NCBI GenBank assembly: GCA_015521325.1
Contig: WAOK01000033.1
Location: forward strand, 1-42,308
Direction: 5' to 3'
From: Desulfurococcales archaeon
GTDB taxonomy: Archaea; Thermoproteota; Thermoprotei_A; Sulfolobales; NBVN01
Length of the DNA: 42,308 nucleotides
Shown one piece after another: positions 31,742 through 41,299 of this stretch (position 1 is the first letter of the stretch; each line of letters opens with the position of its first letter). A model generated the notes under the pieces. The model saw only the letters and a list, made by a program, of their open reading frames with translations, made no database searches and was not told the DNA's origin. The translations under genes and the position numbers were made by a program.

Positions 31742-33541
31742 TTACCTTATGAGCCCGTGCTTTGATGTCTTGAGGAGGGCCTCACCAGCGGCTAATAGGG
31801 CCTTGCCCGCCCCCGTTATGGTGTACCTCCCTATGAGGTCGTAGCCCCTCAGCTGTGTGAGGGCCTTCTCGACCTCGCCCAGGGTGACGCTGGTGTACTT
31901 CTTTATCTTGTTGTATATGAGGGCTACCTCCTCACCGAACCTCGCTGCCTTCTGGACCTCCTGCCATATCTTCTTTATAGCGTCTATGTTCTCATCGAAC
32001 GTCCTCAGTACGTGGTAGTGGAGCGGCGTTATCGAGATCTCGTGCTTGAGGAACTCGTCGGTGTTGCCTCCGGTGACGACGCCCTTCATCAGGGCACCTG
32101 CCTCGGTGAGAACCACGTAGTCGTTGGGGTATACGTGGACGTAGTACATTGACTCCGCCTCGGTTATTGCCCTCAGTATGTCCTCCCTCCCGAAGCCGAG
32201 CCATCCCTGCACATCACGCACTATGGCGTCCCTCGCTGCTCCCTTGCTAGGGGTCTTCGCGAGTACCGCCGCTATGTACTTCGTCAGTATGGGCCTCCTC
32301 ACGAGCCTGGCGGAGAGGTTGACGAGGGCCTCCCCCCTCGAGGTCACGTCATTGACCACGACGCCGTGCTCCCTCGCCAGATGAACCCACTCCGGCTTCG
32401 GGGCCCTCCCGGCGAAGGCGTAGGTGGCTGCCTTAACCGCGTCGCTCGGTAGCCAGCCCTCAGCACCTATCTTACTCAGTACCCACTCACCGTGCTCAGT
32501 GAGCGCGTAGGTGTCCTTGTTCTTGACCTCAACCCTCTTGATCAGGCCCTTCGCCTCAAGGGACTTGAGGAGCGCCCCAAGACTATCGACAGGGCCCCCG
32601 AGCTCCGACAGGGCCTTGGCCACGTGCTCCTCGGTCGGGGCCGGCTCTCCCGGCGGGGCCTTGTTCGGGCCCTCCTTAACCGCTTTTAGGGCGAGCATCT
32701 CGTCCCTGCTGAACCCTATCGGCGGGATGAGGGACTCCTCGCCCGTGCCGGCAGCCTCCTCCATCTCCTTGCCGAACTCGCTCACCCCTCCCTTACCGGC
32801 TAGGTGCATTATCGTGAGCTCCGTGAGCTCCTCCGGGCTTAGGGATCCCTTCCTTAGGAGGTTGAGGACCCTGTCATCTATGAGTATGACTGAGTCATAG
32901 ACTGGTATCCTCCTCAGCGCGGCCTTGACCCTCCTCCCCCTCCTGGTTAGGGCGTAGATGGCCCCGCCCTCCCCGGGCGGCGTGATCTCGAGGAGCCTCG
33001 TCGCCTCCAGCGCCCTGACCACCGAGTCGCCGAAGCCGCCGGCGTCCCTCACCTTGACGAGCTCGTCGTACGGCGCCGGCCCCGAAGGGAGGCTCATGAG
33101 GAACACCGATATCTCGGGGGTGAGGTATATGAGGGGCCTCGCAAGGCGGTAGACCTCGTGAACGGCCCTGCCGAGGTTGGTCAGCCCGCTCTCCCTACCC
33201 CACAGCATCCTCTCCAGGAGGTAGCTCTCCCAGTACGGCGGGACGTAGCCCGTCTCGGCGGCGTACCTGAGGAGCCACATCACCCTCGAATCGATCCACG
33301 GATCCGGCAGGAGCTGTGTCTCAACGTCCTTAACCGCCTCGGCCAGCACCTTGCCAGCGTCCGTCAGGTACGCGCTCCCGCCCGACCTCCTGACAAGGCC
33401 CTGTATGTGGAGCTCCATTATCCTCCTCCCGATGGCGGCCCTGCCCATACCGGCGTGGCCGGAGGAAACAGCCTCCTCCTCTCCGAGGCCGCCCTTGGAG
33501 AGGAGCTTGATTACCTCGACGTGCTCCCTTGTCAGGTACAT
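31742..33541 (-). CDS. DUF505-like multi-winged-helix protein, 599 aa
   Basis: A long soluble protein built from repeated winged-helix units. Examples are MYLTREHVEVIKLLSKGGLG ... AAIGRRIMELHIQGLVRRSGGSAYLTDAG (N-terminal); LGALLKSLEAKGLIKRVEVKNKDTYALTEHGEWVLSKIG (middle); and VTLGEVEKALTQLRGYDLIGRYTITGAGKALLAAGEA (C-terminal). Size, repeat layout and archaeal context match the DUF505 family, whose function is unknown; I recall the family from pattern only, so the name is tentative. Its promoter (TTTTTATGTTAAC near 33565-33580) and GGTGAGCGAGG Shine-Dalgarno are clear. With several DNA-binding-like domains and no enzyme motif, a chromatin or regulatory role is possible. Confidence 0.7.
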   Translation of the reverse strand: MYLTREHVEVIKLLSKGGLGEEEAVSSGHAGMGRAAIGRRIMELHIQGLVRRSGGSAYLTDAGKVLAEAVKDVETQLLPDPWIDSRVMWLLRYAAETGYVPPYWESYLLERMLWGRESGLTNLGRAVHEVYRLARPLIYLTPEISVFLMSLPSGPAPYDELVKVRDAGGFGDSVVRALEATRLLEITPPGEGGAIYALTRRGRRVKAALRRIPVYDSVILIDDRVLNLLRKGSLSPEELTELTIMHLAGKGGVSEFGKEMEEAAGTGEESLIPPIGFSRDEMLALKAVKEGPNKAPPGEPAPTEEHVAKALSELGGPVDSLGALLKSLEAKGLIKRVEVKNKDTYALTEHGEWVLSKIGAEGWLPSDAVKAATYAFAGRAPKPEWVHLAREHGVVVNDVTSRGEALVNLSARLVRRPILTKYIAAVLAKTPSKGAARDAIVRDVQGWLGFGREDILRAITEAESMYYVHVYPNDYVVLTEAGALMKGVVTGGNTDEFLKHEISITPLHYHVLRTFDENIDAIKKIWQEVQKAARFGEEVALIYNKIKKYTSVTLGEVEKALTQLRGYDLIGRYTITGAGKALLAAGEALLKTSKHGLIR

Positions 33542-33631
33542 CCTCGCTCACCAAAGGATCTATTGAGGGGTTAACATAAAAACCATTTTACTAATTTGGA
33601 AGAAAATTCACCTCACTAATGAAAAAGTTTA

Positions 33632-34387
33632 TTAGGAAGGCCCGGCCCCAACAACGCACAGGTTGACCGCCGGCACGATAGCTAGGGCCGCGGCGTGCTC
33701 CTCGGTCAAACCACTCAGTACCCCCTCCCCAGCACCCTCTAGGATAAGGAGGGGGTCGAGGTAGAGGAGGAACGGGTCGCCCTCCTCGCAGGCTATCCTC
33801 CAGTACCTCCTCGCGTCCTTCTTAGTGAACGCCCTCCTCTCAGCCAGCACCCCCCGCCTCACGCCCTCGTCACTGATGCCCCTAATGTACTCCATGCTAC
33901 CCCGAACCATGGCCTCGTAGGAGTCGAGGATCGTGTAGTCAGCTATCCTTAGGTGGAGCTTCCAGTCCTTATTATCGAGTTTTTTACAGGCCCTCACCAC
34001 CCCGGCAGAGTACTTGCTCGCCTCCCGCAAGTACTTCTCGCTGAGTATGAGGAGTGGGGAGATGTAGGTTGAGGAAAAGACGACAGCCTCAGCGAACAGC
34101 CTATCGATGCCCGCCGCCGACACGGCGTCGACGAGCTCCTCGTAGTCCTTGAGGGGGTAATATAGCCTCCTGAAGACCCCCGACCGCAGGAGCTCCTCAA
34201 CCCCCTCTCCGTTAACAGACGGTGTTATGCCGAGGTTCCTGTACCTGAACCTCTTCCTCAGCCACTCTATCCTTGACCAAGCCCTCTCGTCCTCCGGGTT
34301 GAATAAGATGACGCCTCGGAGGTTCTTGACTAGTGCTGCATAAAAAGCGAACGAGACGGCCCCAGCCAATACCCCGCCCCAAACCAT
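33632..34387 (-). CDS. Hypothetical protein with N-terminal hydrophobic segment, 251 aa
   Basis: ATG start. Residues ~2-22 (VWGGVLAGAVSFAFYAALVK) form a likely membrane anchor. The rest is helical and charged (RAWSRIEWLRKRFRYRN, YEELVDAVSAAGIDRLFAEAVVFSS, KLHLRIADYTILDSYEAMVRGSMEYI), with a hydrophobic C-terminus. No family or catalytic motif is recognised. It lies 79 bases downstream of the giant surface-protein gene in the same direction. TTTTTCCTTGTAAAGC (~34445-34460) could give it its own promoter. The Asp/Glu-rich helical body brings PIN or HEPN domains to mind, but the conserved residues are not arranged for either. Confidence 0.55.
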   Translation of the reverse strand: MVWGGVLAGAVSFAFYAALVKNLRGVILFNPEDERAWSRIEWLRKRFRYRNLGITPSVNGEGVEELLRSGVFRRLYYPLKDYEELVDAVSAAGIDRLFAEAVVFSSTYISPLLILSEKYLREASKYSAGVVRACKKLDNKDWKLHLRIADYTILDSYEAMVRGSMEYIRGISDEGVRRGVLAERRAFTKKDARRYWRIACEEGDPFLLYLDPLLILEGAGEGVLSGLTEEHAAALAIVPAVNLCVVGAGPS

Positions 34388-34466
34388 TATGGGCCTTGGC
34401 AGACTTTACATTAACCATAGCGTGGGACGGTTCTGTGGAGAAGTGCTTTACAAGGAAAAACCGGAG

Positions 34467-37400
34467 TTAGTGCCTCCTGAGCAGGGCGTAACCTATGACC
34501 GCTATGGTAGCTACCCCCGCGGCTACACCCGCAGCCACCGCCGCAGGCGACGCAGCCGTTCCTGGCTGTGTCGTGGTTGTTGGCTTAGCCTCTTCCGTGG
34601 TGGTTGTAGTAGTTGCGGCAGTCGTGGTTGTTAAGGTTGTCGTTGTTTGGGTCGTCGTTGTAGTTGCTGATGTGGTTGTGGTCGACACCTGGTCTTCGAG
34701 CGCCTCTATCACGATGTTCGTAGTGTTGATCGCCGTTATGTAGTAGACCCTCCTAGCACCGTAGTCTGTATCAGTCACGTAGAGGAGGCCGTCGCCCGTC
34801 ACACTGAGTTCCTTGTCGGTCAGTATAGCTGCGTACACTGTCCCGGCGCCGGTTATCCGCACGGCCCCGCTGCTATCCGCTATCGTGAGGGGCCCCACCG
34901 ATACTATGTCCCCCGCGCTCGTGTTGTACGTCCACGGCATGGGCGTGTCTGTGAAGGGTGACGCACTCGTTATTAAGCGCTGGACGACCTCACCACCCGC
35001 TACAAGGTTGGCGGTTATGAGGGCTGTTGACGTGTTCCCCACCATCTCGTAGTTTACCTTAACCGTTGCCTCGCCCGCTAAGCTCACGGGGATCTGGTAG
35101 TTGCTCAGCTCAGCGCCTTCAGAGCTTAGGTATAGGGTGGCTTGCTGCGGCGGCGTTCCGTACGGCCTGATAGTTATTTCGAGCGTGCCGTTCCTGTGGT
35201 CCCAGGCACTCATCTCCACGTAGTAGGCCCCCGCTGGCAGTGCCCCGGTGGGTTCATCGATCTCGCTGAGGTTGCTGAGGTAGTTGAGGGCTTCCCTGGC
35301 CACGGCCTCAACCGTGTCAGCCCCTATCTCGGGGTTCATCGCGTACGCGGATGCGACGGATTCGAACCTGCGCAGTGACTCCATCATGGGCTCGTAGATC
35401 ACCGCCACTACGGTGTCGGCCTCGGTCACGCTGTCCGGCGGCCTCGTTACCGCCTCTAGGTAGCGCTGGGTCAGCTCCTCGTCGAGGTCGTCGATGAGGT
35501 TAGATAGCTCGGCTACCTTCGTCATGTTGACCCTGCCGGCCCCCGCCTCCGCCGTTATTTCCGTGATCAGCTCCCTTATGCTGCTGACCTGCTCCCAGCC
35601 CCCTGCGGCTCTCGAGCGTGTTGGTGGGGACCTGGTGCCTGCCCCGGCCCAGTTCTTGATGAGGAGGGTCATTAGGGGGCCGTACATCGTCCCCATTAGG
35701 GAGTAGAGCTCTGTCTTGAGCAGGCTCCCTGTCGATATGTAGGCCGTTGAGAGCATCACTGCGTAGGGCTCCAGCCCCATGACCTCGAGGAGGGGTGTGG
35801 CGGCTAGAACAAGCGCTATCTTCATGCCGGTCTCCTGCAGGGCCTTGCCGAGCTTCGACAGCCTCGCTACCTGGGGGAAGTTCAGCCTAATGTTGAGGAC
35901 GAGGTTCCTCATCTCTATGCTCCCGTCCCACTTCAGGACAGCCGCCCTGGCGGCGAACTTCTTGTTTAGCTGGGCGTACGCGGCGAGGAAGTCCCTCTCG
36001 GTGACGTAGTTGAGGAGGCCGCCGACGCCCCTTAGGAAGTTCTTTATGGGTGATAGGGGCTTCGTGACCAGCTCGAATCCCGCCTCTAAGGCGTTTATGT
36101 AGTTGTTGGCGTCGAGCGCCCTAATCATCGCCTCCTGCAGGTTACCTATCGTGGAGCCCTCTACGTCCTGCATGTACGCGCTCAGGCTTAGGTCGAAGAT
36201 CAGTGCCTCGTACTTAAGGAGGAGCTCGGTGGCGACCCTAATTATTGTCTGGAAGGCTATCTCGAAAGCGACGTCGGTGTCGAGCTTCCTCATGAGTGTT
36301 GAGAGCACGAACCTGTTGACCTTGAAGAACTCCGCTATGTAGTAACCGAGCTCCAGCCCCTTAATGCCCTTACTCTTGAGGTAGCTGAAGAGGGCGTTCC
36401 TGGTGGGCTCTATATTCAGTGTCTCGCCCACGGAAGTGAACTCGAATATCTGGAATGCCTTGGCGAACCTCAGGTAGGGGGAGCTCCCCTCAGCCAGCTT
36501 AAGGAGCTTCTGCCCCAGCCCGGACCTCCCTAGGGTCTCTCTTACGGAGTTGATGATCGGGACCTGCACGTACTTATCGATGAGGAAGAGCTTGTTCGAC
36601 CTCACGAGGTCGACGGCGTTCAGGCTGAGGAGGAAGGCAGCGTACTTCACGCCCGTGACCGTCTGCGATATTATGTGTGGCTTCCTGTTCAGTAGGAACC
36701 CGAGGTATATGTCGGCCATGAATAGCCTGTACCACGGGTCGCTCGGTAGGGAGATGGCTGATCTAGTCTTGTAGGAGGGCAGGTACTCGCCCCCGAGGAT
36801 CTCCTGGAGAAGTTCCTCAACAGGCTCTAGCCCCATCTCCGCCCTCGAGGTCGCTATCGCCAGGGCCACCGACCTAGCGGTCTCACCCGATATCTGGGTG
36901 TGGTGGAGCACCTCCTCCGCGAAGTCCTCGGCGACGGCGCACGCGTCGACAGTGTCATTCATCCCGGCCTTGCTGAGTATCAGGGCTATGCCCTCCTGCC
37001 CCCACGTCGAGCACGCGGCCGCCCTAGCCAGTAGCGCCGCCCTACGCAGGGAGCTCAGGTAGGACGTGAGGCTCTGGTTCGCGCCGGAGATTATTGACTC
37101 GATTATGTATGCTAGGTCAGCGTTCGTGTACTTCCACTCCCTCAGCTCCTCCACCAGCTTCTCGGTCCTCAGTATCGGCGCGACCGGGACAAGGATGTCG
37201 AGCTTGGCGAGATCCCCCTCCTCGAGGCTGAACTCCGCTGGATGAGTCCTGAAGACCCTCTCACCATCACCTATGACGACCTCCGCGTAAGCCCTGTAGT
37301 GCCCGGGAGGTATCCTCGCCCTGAACGACCATAGGTCGTAGTGTATCCTGTACTTTATGCTCTCGTTATCGAGGTCCTCAATAACGATGGTGACGTTCAC

Positions 37401-40361
37401 GGGCTTGCCCAGCATTAGGGTGAGGTAGACCTCCGGGTCCCACACCGTCTGGTCGTAGAGCCTCTCGTAGCCGAAGGGCGTGAGGTAGTAGAGGCCGGAG
37501 TCCTCGGGCCTCGGCGCTAGGTAGGGGTCGAAGTACGTGTAAGTGAGTGTGGTGCTGTGGAGGGACAGGACATCCACGCCGAGCCACGGGATCGTTACCG
37601 GGGCCCTCCCGACCTCGTGGACGACGTCGAAGTCCACGTTGTGTATCATCCCGACGACACCGCTGAGTATCTCGACGGTGGCTGACTTCGTGTTGAATAG
37701 GGGCGGATCCGTTAAGGCCTCGCCGATTATGAAGAGGTTCACTGAGGCCGACTCATTCAGTAGGTCGATCCCCGTCATGTTCTTTATTGTTGCTGCGTCC
37801 GGTATCGGTACCTCGGCGTAGAGCGTGCCGTTCTCGTCAGTTACTCCCTCCCAGCTCCAGAACTCCCTCCCGTTGAGGAAAGCCTTGAGCGCCACCCCCG
37901 CACCCGCTACTGGCTCGCCGCCAACGAGGACTGTGGCGCCCAGCCCGGCCTTCGATCCGGGGGAGTAATAATAGCTGTCCATAACTAGGATGAGGCCGCT
38001 CGCACCGCTCTCTGGTGGCTGTGATGTGGGCGGGGCTCCCCCTATCACGTATGCGTCAGGCCCTGACCTCACGCCACCGGGTGATGCGCCGAAGTATAGG
38101 GGGAACACTGTGTACAGTAGGTAGTCGATGGCCTCTGTGATGTTCATTGTGACTGGCTCGGTGTCGTAGAACGGTGTCCTGATGAATCCCCGGACGAGGA
38201 CCTCCTCCACACTGCATGAGCAGTTGTCCCCGCTTCCTTGGCTCACCCTCGTGCACTGTATTGAGTCGTAGGGGCTTGACTCGTACTTGACCCTCGTCAC
38301 GTACCCGTACTGGCTGTAGGTGTCTGTGAAGCTCCCGCCGACGGTGTGGTCGGGCGTCACCCCGAGTTTTGCGTTAGCTCTCAGGCCCTCGAAGACGTAG
38401 TGGCCGCCCCCGCCATGGACCTGGCCTGGCTGGTCCGGGTAGGTGAAGAGGGGTCTCTCCCACACCATGCCGTCCTCTATGACGAGGCCTGTGGAGCTCC
38501 ATGAGTAGGTGAAGGAGTTCTGCTCTGTCCTCGTGTACGGGACACCGATCATGGACTCAGTCACGTTCTCCAGCTCCTCCCTGAACTCCCCCACCCTCTC
38601 ACCGCAGTCGCCGCCGGGGCACGGGCAGCTCGTCGTGTGGTTGCTCACGGTCTCATTCCTTATGTAGTAGTCGGGCCTGACCTCACCGCCGGTCTCCATC
38701 AGGAAGAACCTCACGAACTCCTGGTGCTCCCTGCTCCCGTACCCTATCATGAAGGGGGAAGACGCCCACCCGCTCCCGGGGTGGTGCACGAGTATGCCCG
38801 GGTTTGGTATGGGGAGCGCGCCGCCGGCGTGGGCGGTCATGGACCAGTAATCCGTGAGCCTGTACTCCAGCTCCCTCGTCACGTAGTCCCTGTCCACGGT
38901 GTATCCCTGCTCGCTGTCCGTGTATGGCCCGGGGCTGAGGTCGTTGTAGACGTACCTCGCCTCGTCTGTGCTGTACCCGCTTACCTCTATGATCGCCTCT
39001 CCGTAGGTGCCGTAGCCAGTTATCCTTACTTCCTGCCCTATCCTCGCGTTCCTGTTCTTGGAGACTGTGTAGTCCAGCGCCCCGGGCACGTACTGGCTCT
39101 CGAAGTAGCTTGCCCAGAGCGATGTCGAGGTGTTGTACCCCATGACCCCCTCCCCGCCAGGCTCCCCAACGGCTTCGCCGAGGCCCGACCAGCTGGCCCT
39201 AGGCTCCCCCTGCTCTACGTAGGCGAGGGCCTCCCCGGTTACCCTCATGGTGAACCTGAAGGTGGCCAGCCTCTTGCCGGTGGGTGCGGTGATCGTTAGG
39301 GTGACGGTGAATTCCTGCCCCTCAGAGCCGGGGTCGGGGGCTATGATGACTGTGTTGTCCTCGACGAGCTCCTTGATATCCCCGCTCACGTCGTAGACTG
39401 ATGAGTAGTAGCTCGTAGGGTACATCGGGTAGAGGACTGGGAACGTGCCCTCGTAGGCCCTCGGCAGAGCGTTGGACGATACTACGAGGGTCTCCGGTGT
39501 CGGGATCCCGTAGTCTGTGAGCGGTATCCTGTCAGTGAAGTATGCCGGGTATATGGTGCCCGGCCCCTCAACCCTCCACTCAACCAAGAGGTGCGTGAGC
39601 TCAGCCGCTACCCCGCCGTGCCCGCTAGACCTCAGGGCGCTGAAGAACGAGTTAATAAGTGAGGCCCTGTGCTCACCCAGCCCCACGAGGCCGAGCCTGT
39701 CCGTGAAGAAGTCCCTCGGCTCTAGGTCGTAGAGGAGGAAGTCCTTCATCATCTCGCTGTAGGCGAGCATGAGGACGTCGACAGGGCCACTTGCGCTATG
39801 CTCCCACACCTGGACCCTCACCCCGTCCTGCCCTGGCTCGATGACCTTTTCTCCCCAGTGGTAGGGTACGTGCGTCATGAGGTCCCCGACCGGGTAGGCC
39901 TCATCGACGCTGTCGACCCCGCTCGCGGCGTAGAGGTTGAGCACGTCGGCCAGCGAAAGAATGATTGAGTCACCGAGAGGCACCTCGACGACGGAGTTAT
40001 TCGCGAGGACGGGCCCGGAGCCGGAGTAGGGCATGTAGACGTGCTGGGTAACGGCAGCGAATAGAGCGTAGACAGAGTTGAAGTCAGCGTCCCTCGGGTC
40101 CTTAAGCAACGTATCGCTTAATCTCTCGAGGCCGGGGAACCAGCTCTTGAGCTGTGGGGCCCAGGTGAACCGGTTGAACTTGTGCGCCATAACCACGAAG
40201 AGGTCCCCGGAAACGGCTTCTAGGCCGTCATCACCGTAGTTTATAATCACCCGCAGCGGGTTAGCCTCCTCACCGAGGACGTACGTGATTGGTGAGGCGA
40301 TGGATAAGGTAATGGAGGCTATAATGAAGGCAGCCGTGGCAATACCCGTGGCTTTAACCAA
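34467..40361 (-). CDS. Giant cell-surface protein with Thr-rich stalk and C-terminal anchor (1964 aa)
   Basis: TTG 40361 sits 4 bases after GAGGTGG and gives a clean signal peptide (MVKATGIATAAFIIASITLS); the frame stays open to 40433. Layout: a beta-rich region (~30-780) with two Cys clusters (CPCPGGDC ~576-584; CTRV-to-CSC ~702-716); an Ig/Big-like domain (~784-854, YSPGSKAGLGATVLVGGEPV ... VTDENGTLYAEVP); further beta strands to ~1050; a long helical domain (~1060-1690); two or more beta domains; a Thr-rich stalk (~1890-1928, runs of TTTT, likely O-glycosylated); and an anchor helix (~1938-1960) with RRH. It has many N-x-S/T sites. The architecture is that of an S-layer, stalk or adhesion protein; no family is recognised and no protease motif was found. 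Confidence 0.8.
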   Translation of the reverse strand: MVKATGIATAAFIIASITLSIASPITYVLGEEANPLRVIINYGDDGLEAVSGDLFVVMAHKFNRFTWAPQLKSWFPGLERLSDTLLKDPRDADFNSVYALFAAVTQHVYMPYSGSGPVLANNSVVEVPLGDSIILSLADVLNLYAASGVDSVDEAYPVGDLMTHVPYHWGEKVIEPGQDGVRVQVWEHSASGPVDVLMLAYSEMMKDFLLYDLEPRDFFTDRLGLVGLGEHRASLINSFFSALRSSGHGGVAAELTHLLVEWRVEGPGTIYPAYFTDRIPLTDYGIPTPETLVVSSNALPRAYEGTFPVLYPMYPTSYYSSVYDVSGDIKELVEDNTVIIAPDPGSEGQEFTVTLTITAPTGKRLATFRFTMRVTGEALAYVEQGEPRASWSGLGEAVGEPGGEGVMGYNTSTSLWASYFESQYVPGALDYTVSKNRNARIGQEVRITGYGTYGEAIIEVSGYSTDEARYVYNDLSPGPYTDSEQGYTVDRDYVTRELEYRLTDYWSMTAHAGGALPIPNPGILVHHPGSGWASSPFMIGYGSREHQEFVRFFLMETGGEVRPDYYIRNETVSNHTTSCPCPGGDCGERVGEFREELENVTESMIGVPYTRTEQNSFTYSWSSTGLVIEDGMVWERPLFTYPDQPGQVHGGGGHYVFEGLRANAKLGVTPDHTVGGSFTDTYSQYGYVTRVKYESSPYDSIQCTRVSQGSGDNCSCSVEEVLVRGFIRTPFYDTEPVTMNITEAIDYLLYTVFPLYFGASPGGVRSGPDAYVIGGAPPTSQPPESGASGLILVMDSYYYSPGSKAGLGATVLVGGEPVAGAGVALKAFLNGREFWSWEGVTDENGTLYAEVPIPDAATIKNMTGIDLLNESASVNLFIIGEALTDPPLFNTKSATVEILSGVVGMIHNVDFDVVHEVGRAPVTIPWLGVDVLSLHSTTLTYTYFDPYLAPRPEDSGLYYLTPFGYERLYDQTVWDPEVYLTLMLGKPVNVTIVIEDLDNESIKYRIHYDLWSFRARIPPGHYRAYAEVVIGDGERVFRTHPAEFSLEEGDLAKLDILVPVAPILRTEKLVEELREWKYTNADLAYIIESIISGANQSLTSYLSSLRRAALLARAAACSTWGQEGIALILSKAGMNDTVDACAVAEDFAEEVLHHTQISGETARSVALAIATSRAEMGLEPVEELLQEILGGEYLPSYKTRSAISLPSDPWYRLFMADIYLGFLLNRKPHIISQTVTGVKYAAFLLSLNAVDLVRSNKLFLIDKYVQVPIINSVRETLGRSGLGQKLLKLAEGSSPYLRFAKAFQIFEFTSVGETLNIEPTRNALFSYLKSKGIKGLELGYYIAEFFKVNRFVLSTLMRKLDTDVAFEIAFQTIIRVATELLLKYEALIFDLSLSAYMQDVEGSTIGNLQEAMIRALDANNYINALEAGFELVTKPLSPIKNFLRGVGGLLNYVTERDFLAAYAQLNKKFAARAAVLKWDGSIEMRNLVLNIRLNFPQVARLSKLGKALQETGMKIALVLAATPLLEVMGLEPYAVMLSTAYISTGSLLKTELYSLMGTMYGPLMTLLIKNWAGAGTRSPPTRSRAAGGWEQVSSIRELITEITAEAGAGRVNMTKVAELSNLIDDLDEELTQRYLEAVTRPPDSVTEADTVVAVIYEPMMESLRRFESVASAYAMNPEIGADTVEAVAREALNYLSNLSEIDEPTGALPAGAYYVEMSAWDHRNGTLEITIRPYGTPPQQATLYLSSEGAELSNYQIPVSLAGEATVKVNYEMVGNTSTALITANLVAGGEVVQRLITSASPFTDTPMPWTYNTSAGDIVSVGPLTIADSSGAVRITGAGTVYAAILTDKELSVTGDGLLYVTDTDYGARRVYYITAINTTNIVIEALEDQVSTTTTSATTTTTQTTTTLTTTTAATTTTTTEEAKPTTTTQPGTAASPAAVAAGVAAGVATIAVIGYALLRRH

Positions 40362-40506
40362 AGAACCACCTCGTTTTATGAACAAATGAAGCAATAATAA
40401 AGACGCATTATACATAAATAATGCATAGAACAACCAAATAAATTACAAATGCGGTAAGCCCGAATTTTAGCTGAGAAAGTAAACGGGTGAGGAACCAGAA
40501 AGGAAA

Positions 40507-41001
40507 TTAAGCAACTCCTGCCCCCGTCCTAACCAGCTTAGCCACCTCCCTCACGAGCCTCTCTACCCTCTTAAGAGCAGACTCAACATCCCTACCAATG
40601 CACCAGCCCTCATAAAAGCAGACATGCATACCGGTGGCGTTCATCCAGGCGTCATGCACCCACTCACCTAGTTCGTCCTCGATTACCCTCTTGTAAGCCC
40701 ATAGCTCACCATGAGTCACGAGTCTCTTCCCATCCCTTAGATAAGCATAGGCCTTGATGGCCAGCGCAGCAGCTCCCCAGACTTTCTCAGCAGCCTGCCT
40801 AATGTCGCCTCTCTTAAGCTCCTCCCTTGCCTCACTGAGTAATTCCTCAGCAGCCTCAACGTACTCCACAGCCCTCTCCTTGGGATCCAAGCCCTGACTA
40901 AGCAACTCTATGACATATTCTTCAGCACTGAGCCCCAACTTTCTGGCCTCCTCCCGGATCCGTTCAGCGAGGCGGCCGCGGACAACGATGGCTTGCCCCA
41001 T
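40507..41001 (-). CDS. PaREP1-family (HEPN-like) protein
   Basis: A 164-aa protein with a short N-terminal segment (IVVRGRLAERIREEARKLGLSAEEYVIELLSQGLDP) resembling a ribbon-helix-helix, followed by the PaREP1 body: YVEAAEELLSEAREELKRGDIRQAAEKVWGAAALAIKAYA, then GKRLVTHGELWAYKRVI. PaREP1 proteins are repeated in many crenarchaeal genomes and are helical HEPN-like domains, possibly RNases or toxin partners, though this is unproven. The ATG follows AGGGCAG, and AATTATTTATCTC (41033-41046 on the minus strand) is a TATA candidate. The fused N-terminal RHH-like part could let it act as its own antitoxin; that is inference. Confidence 0.82.
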   Translation of the reverse strand: MGQAIVVRGRLAERIREEARKLGLSAEEYVIELLSQGLDPKERAVEYVEAAEELLSEAREELKRGDIRQAAEKVWGAAALAIKAYAYLRDGKRLVTHGELWAYKRVIEDELGEWVHDAWMNATGMHVCFYEGWCIGRDVESALKRVERLVREVAKLVRTGAGVA

Positions 41002-41299
41002 TTTTCTGCCCTACTCATCAACACCGCATTAAAAGAGATAAATAATTCCCATAAACGAGAGGGGCTCCACATCAATTAGGTAAGTGACGAGCCTAACTCA
41101 GGAATCCAATAGGGATAGGAATAACGCAGAAAGCGGCGATCACATTCCTGCTGTTCTGCTGGTTACTACTGCGGGAAGGAAATGCTGGGTTTCGCCCTCA
41201 ACGATTAGATAATGAGTTTTCGATACTAACGACCCCGCCAGGCCCTATGCAACACGGTAATCCATGCTCCAAGGTTTGGGTTAAGGGTCAGGATGTTGG
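41002..41299. other. Intergenic stretch without a recognised gene
   Basis: Only the PaREP1 promoter near 41033-41046 is evident at one end. On the minus strand a ~30-codon open stretch around 41130-41230 has no recognisable sequence and no convincing start. I see no tRNA, box C/D RNA, hairpin terminator or repeat here. Confidence 0.4.

Noticed and set aside
35358-35368. Minus strand GGTTCGAATCC, identical to a tRNA T-arm consensus
   Set aside because: It lies in frame in the giant surface protein (RRFES), and no acceptor, D or anticodon arms can be built around it.
40362-40433. N-terminal extension of the giant protein to the ATG at 40433
   Set aside because: It would bury the signal peptide; TTG 40361 has a GAGGTGG Shine-Dalgarno and gives a normal signal peptide.
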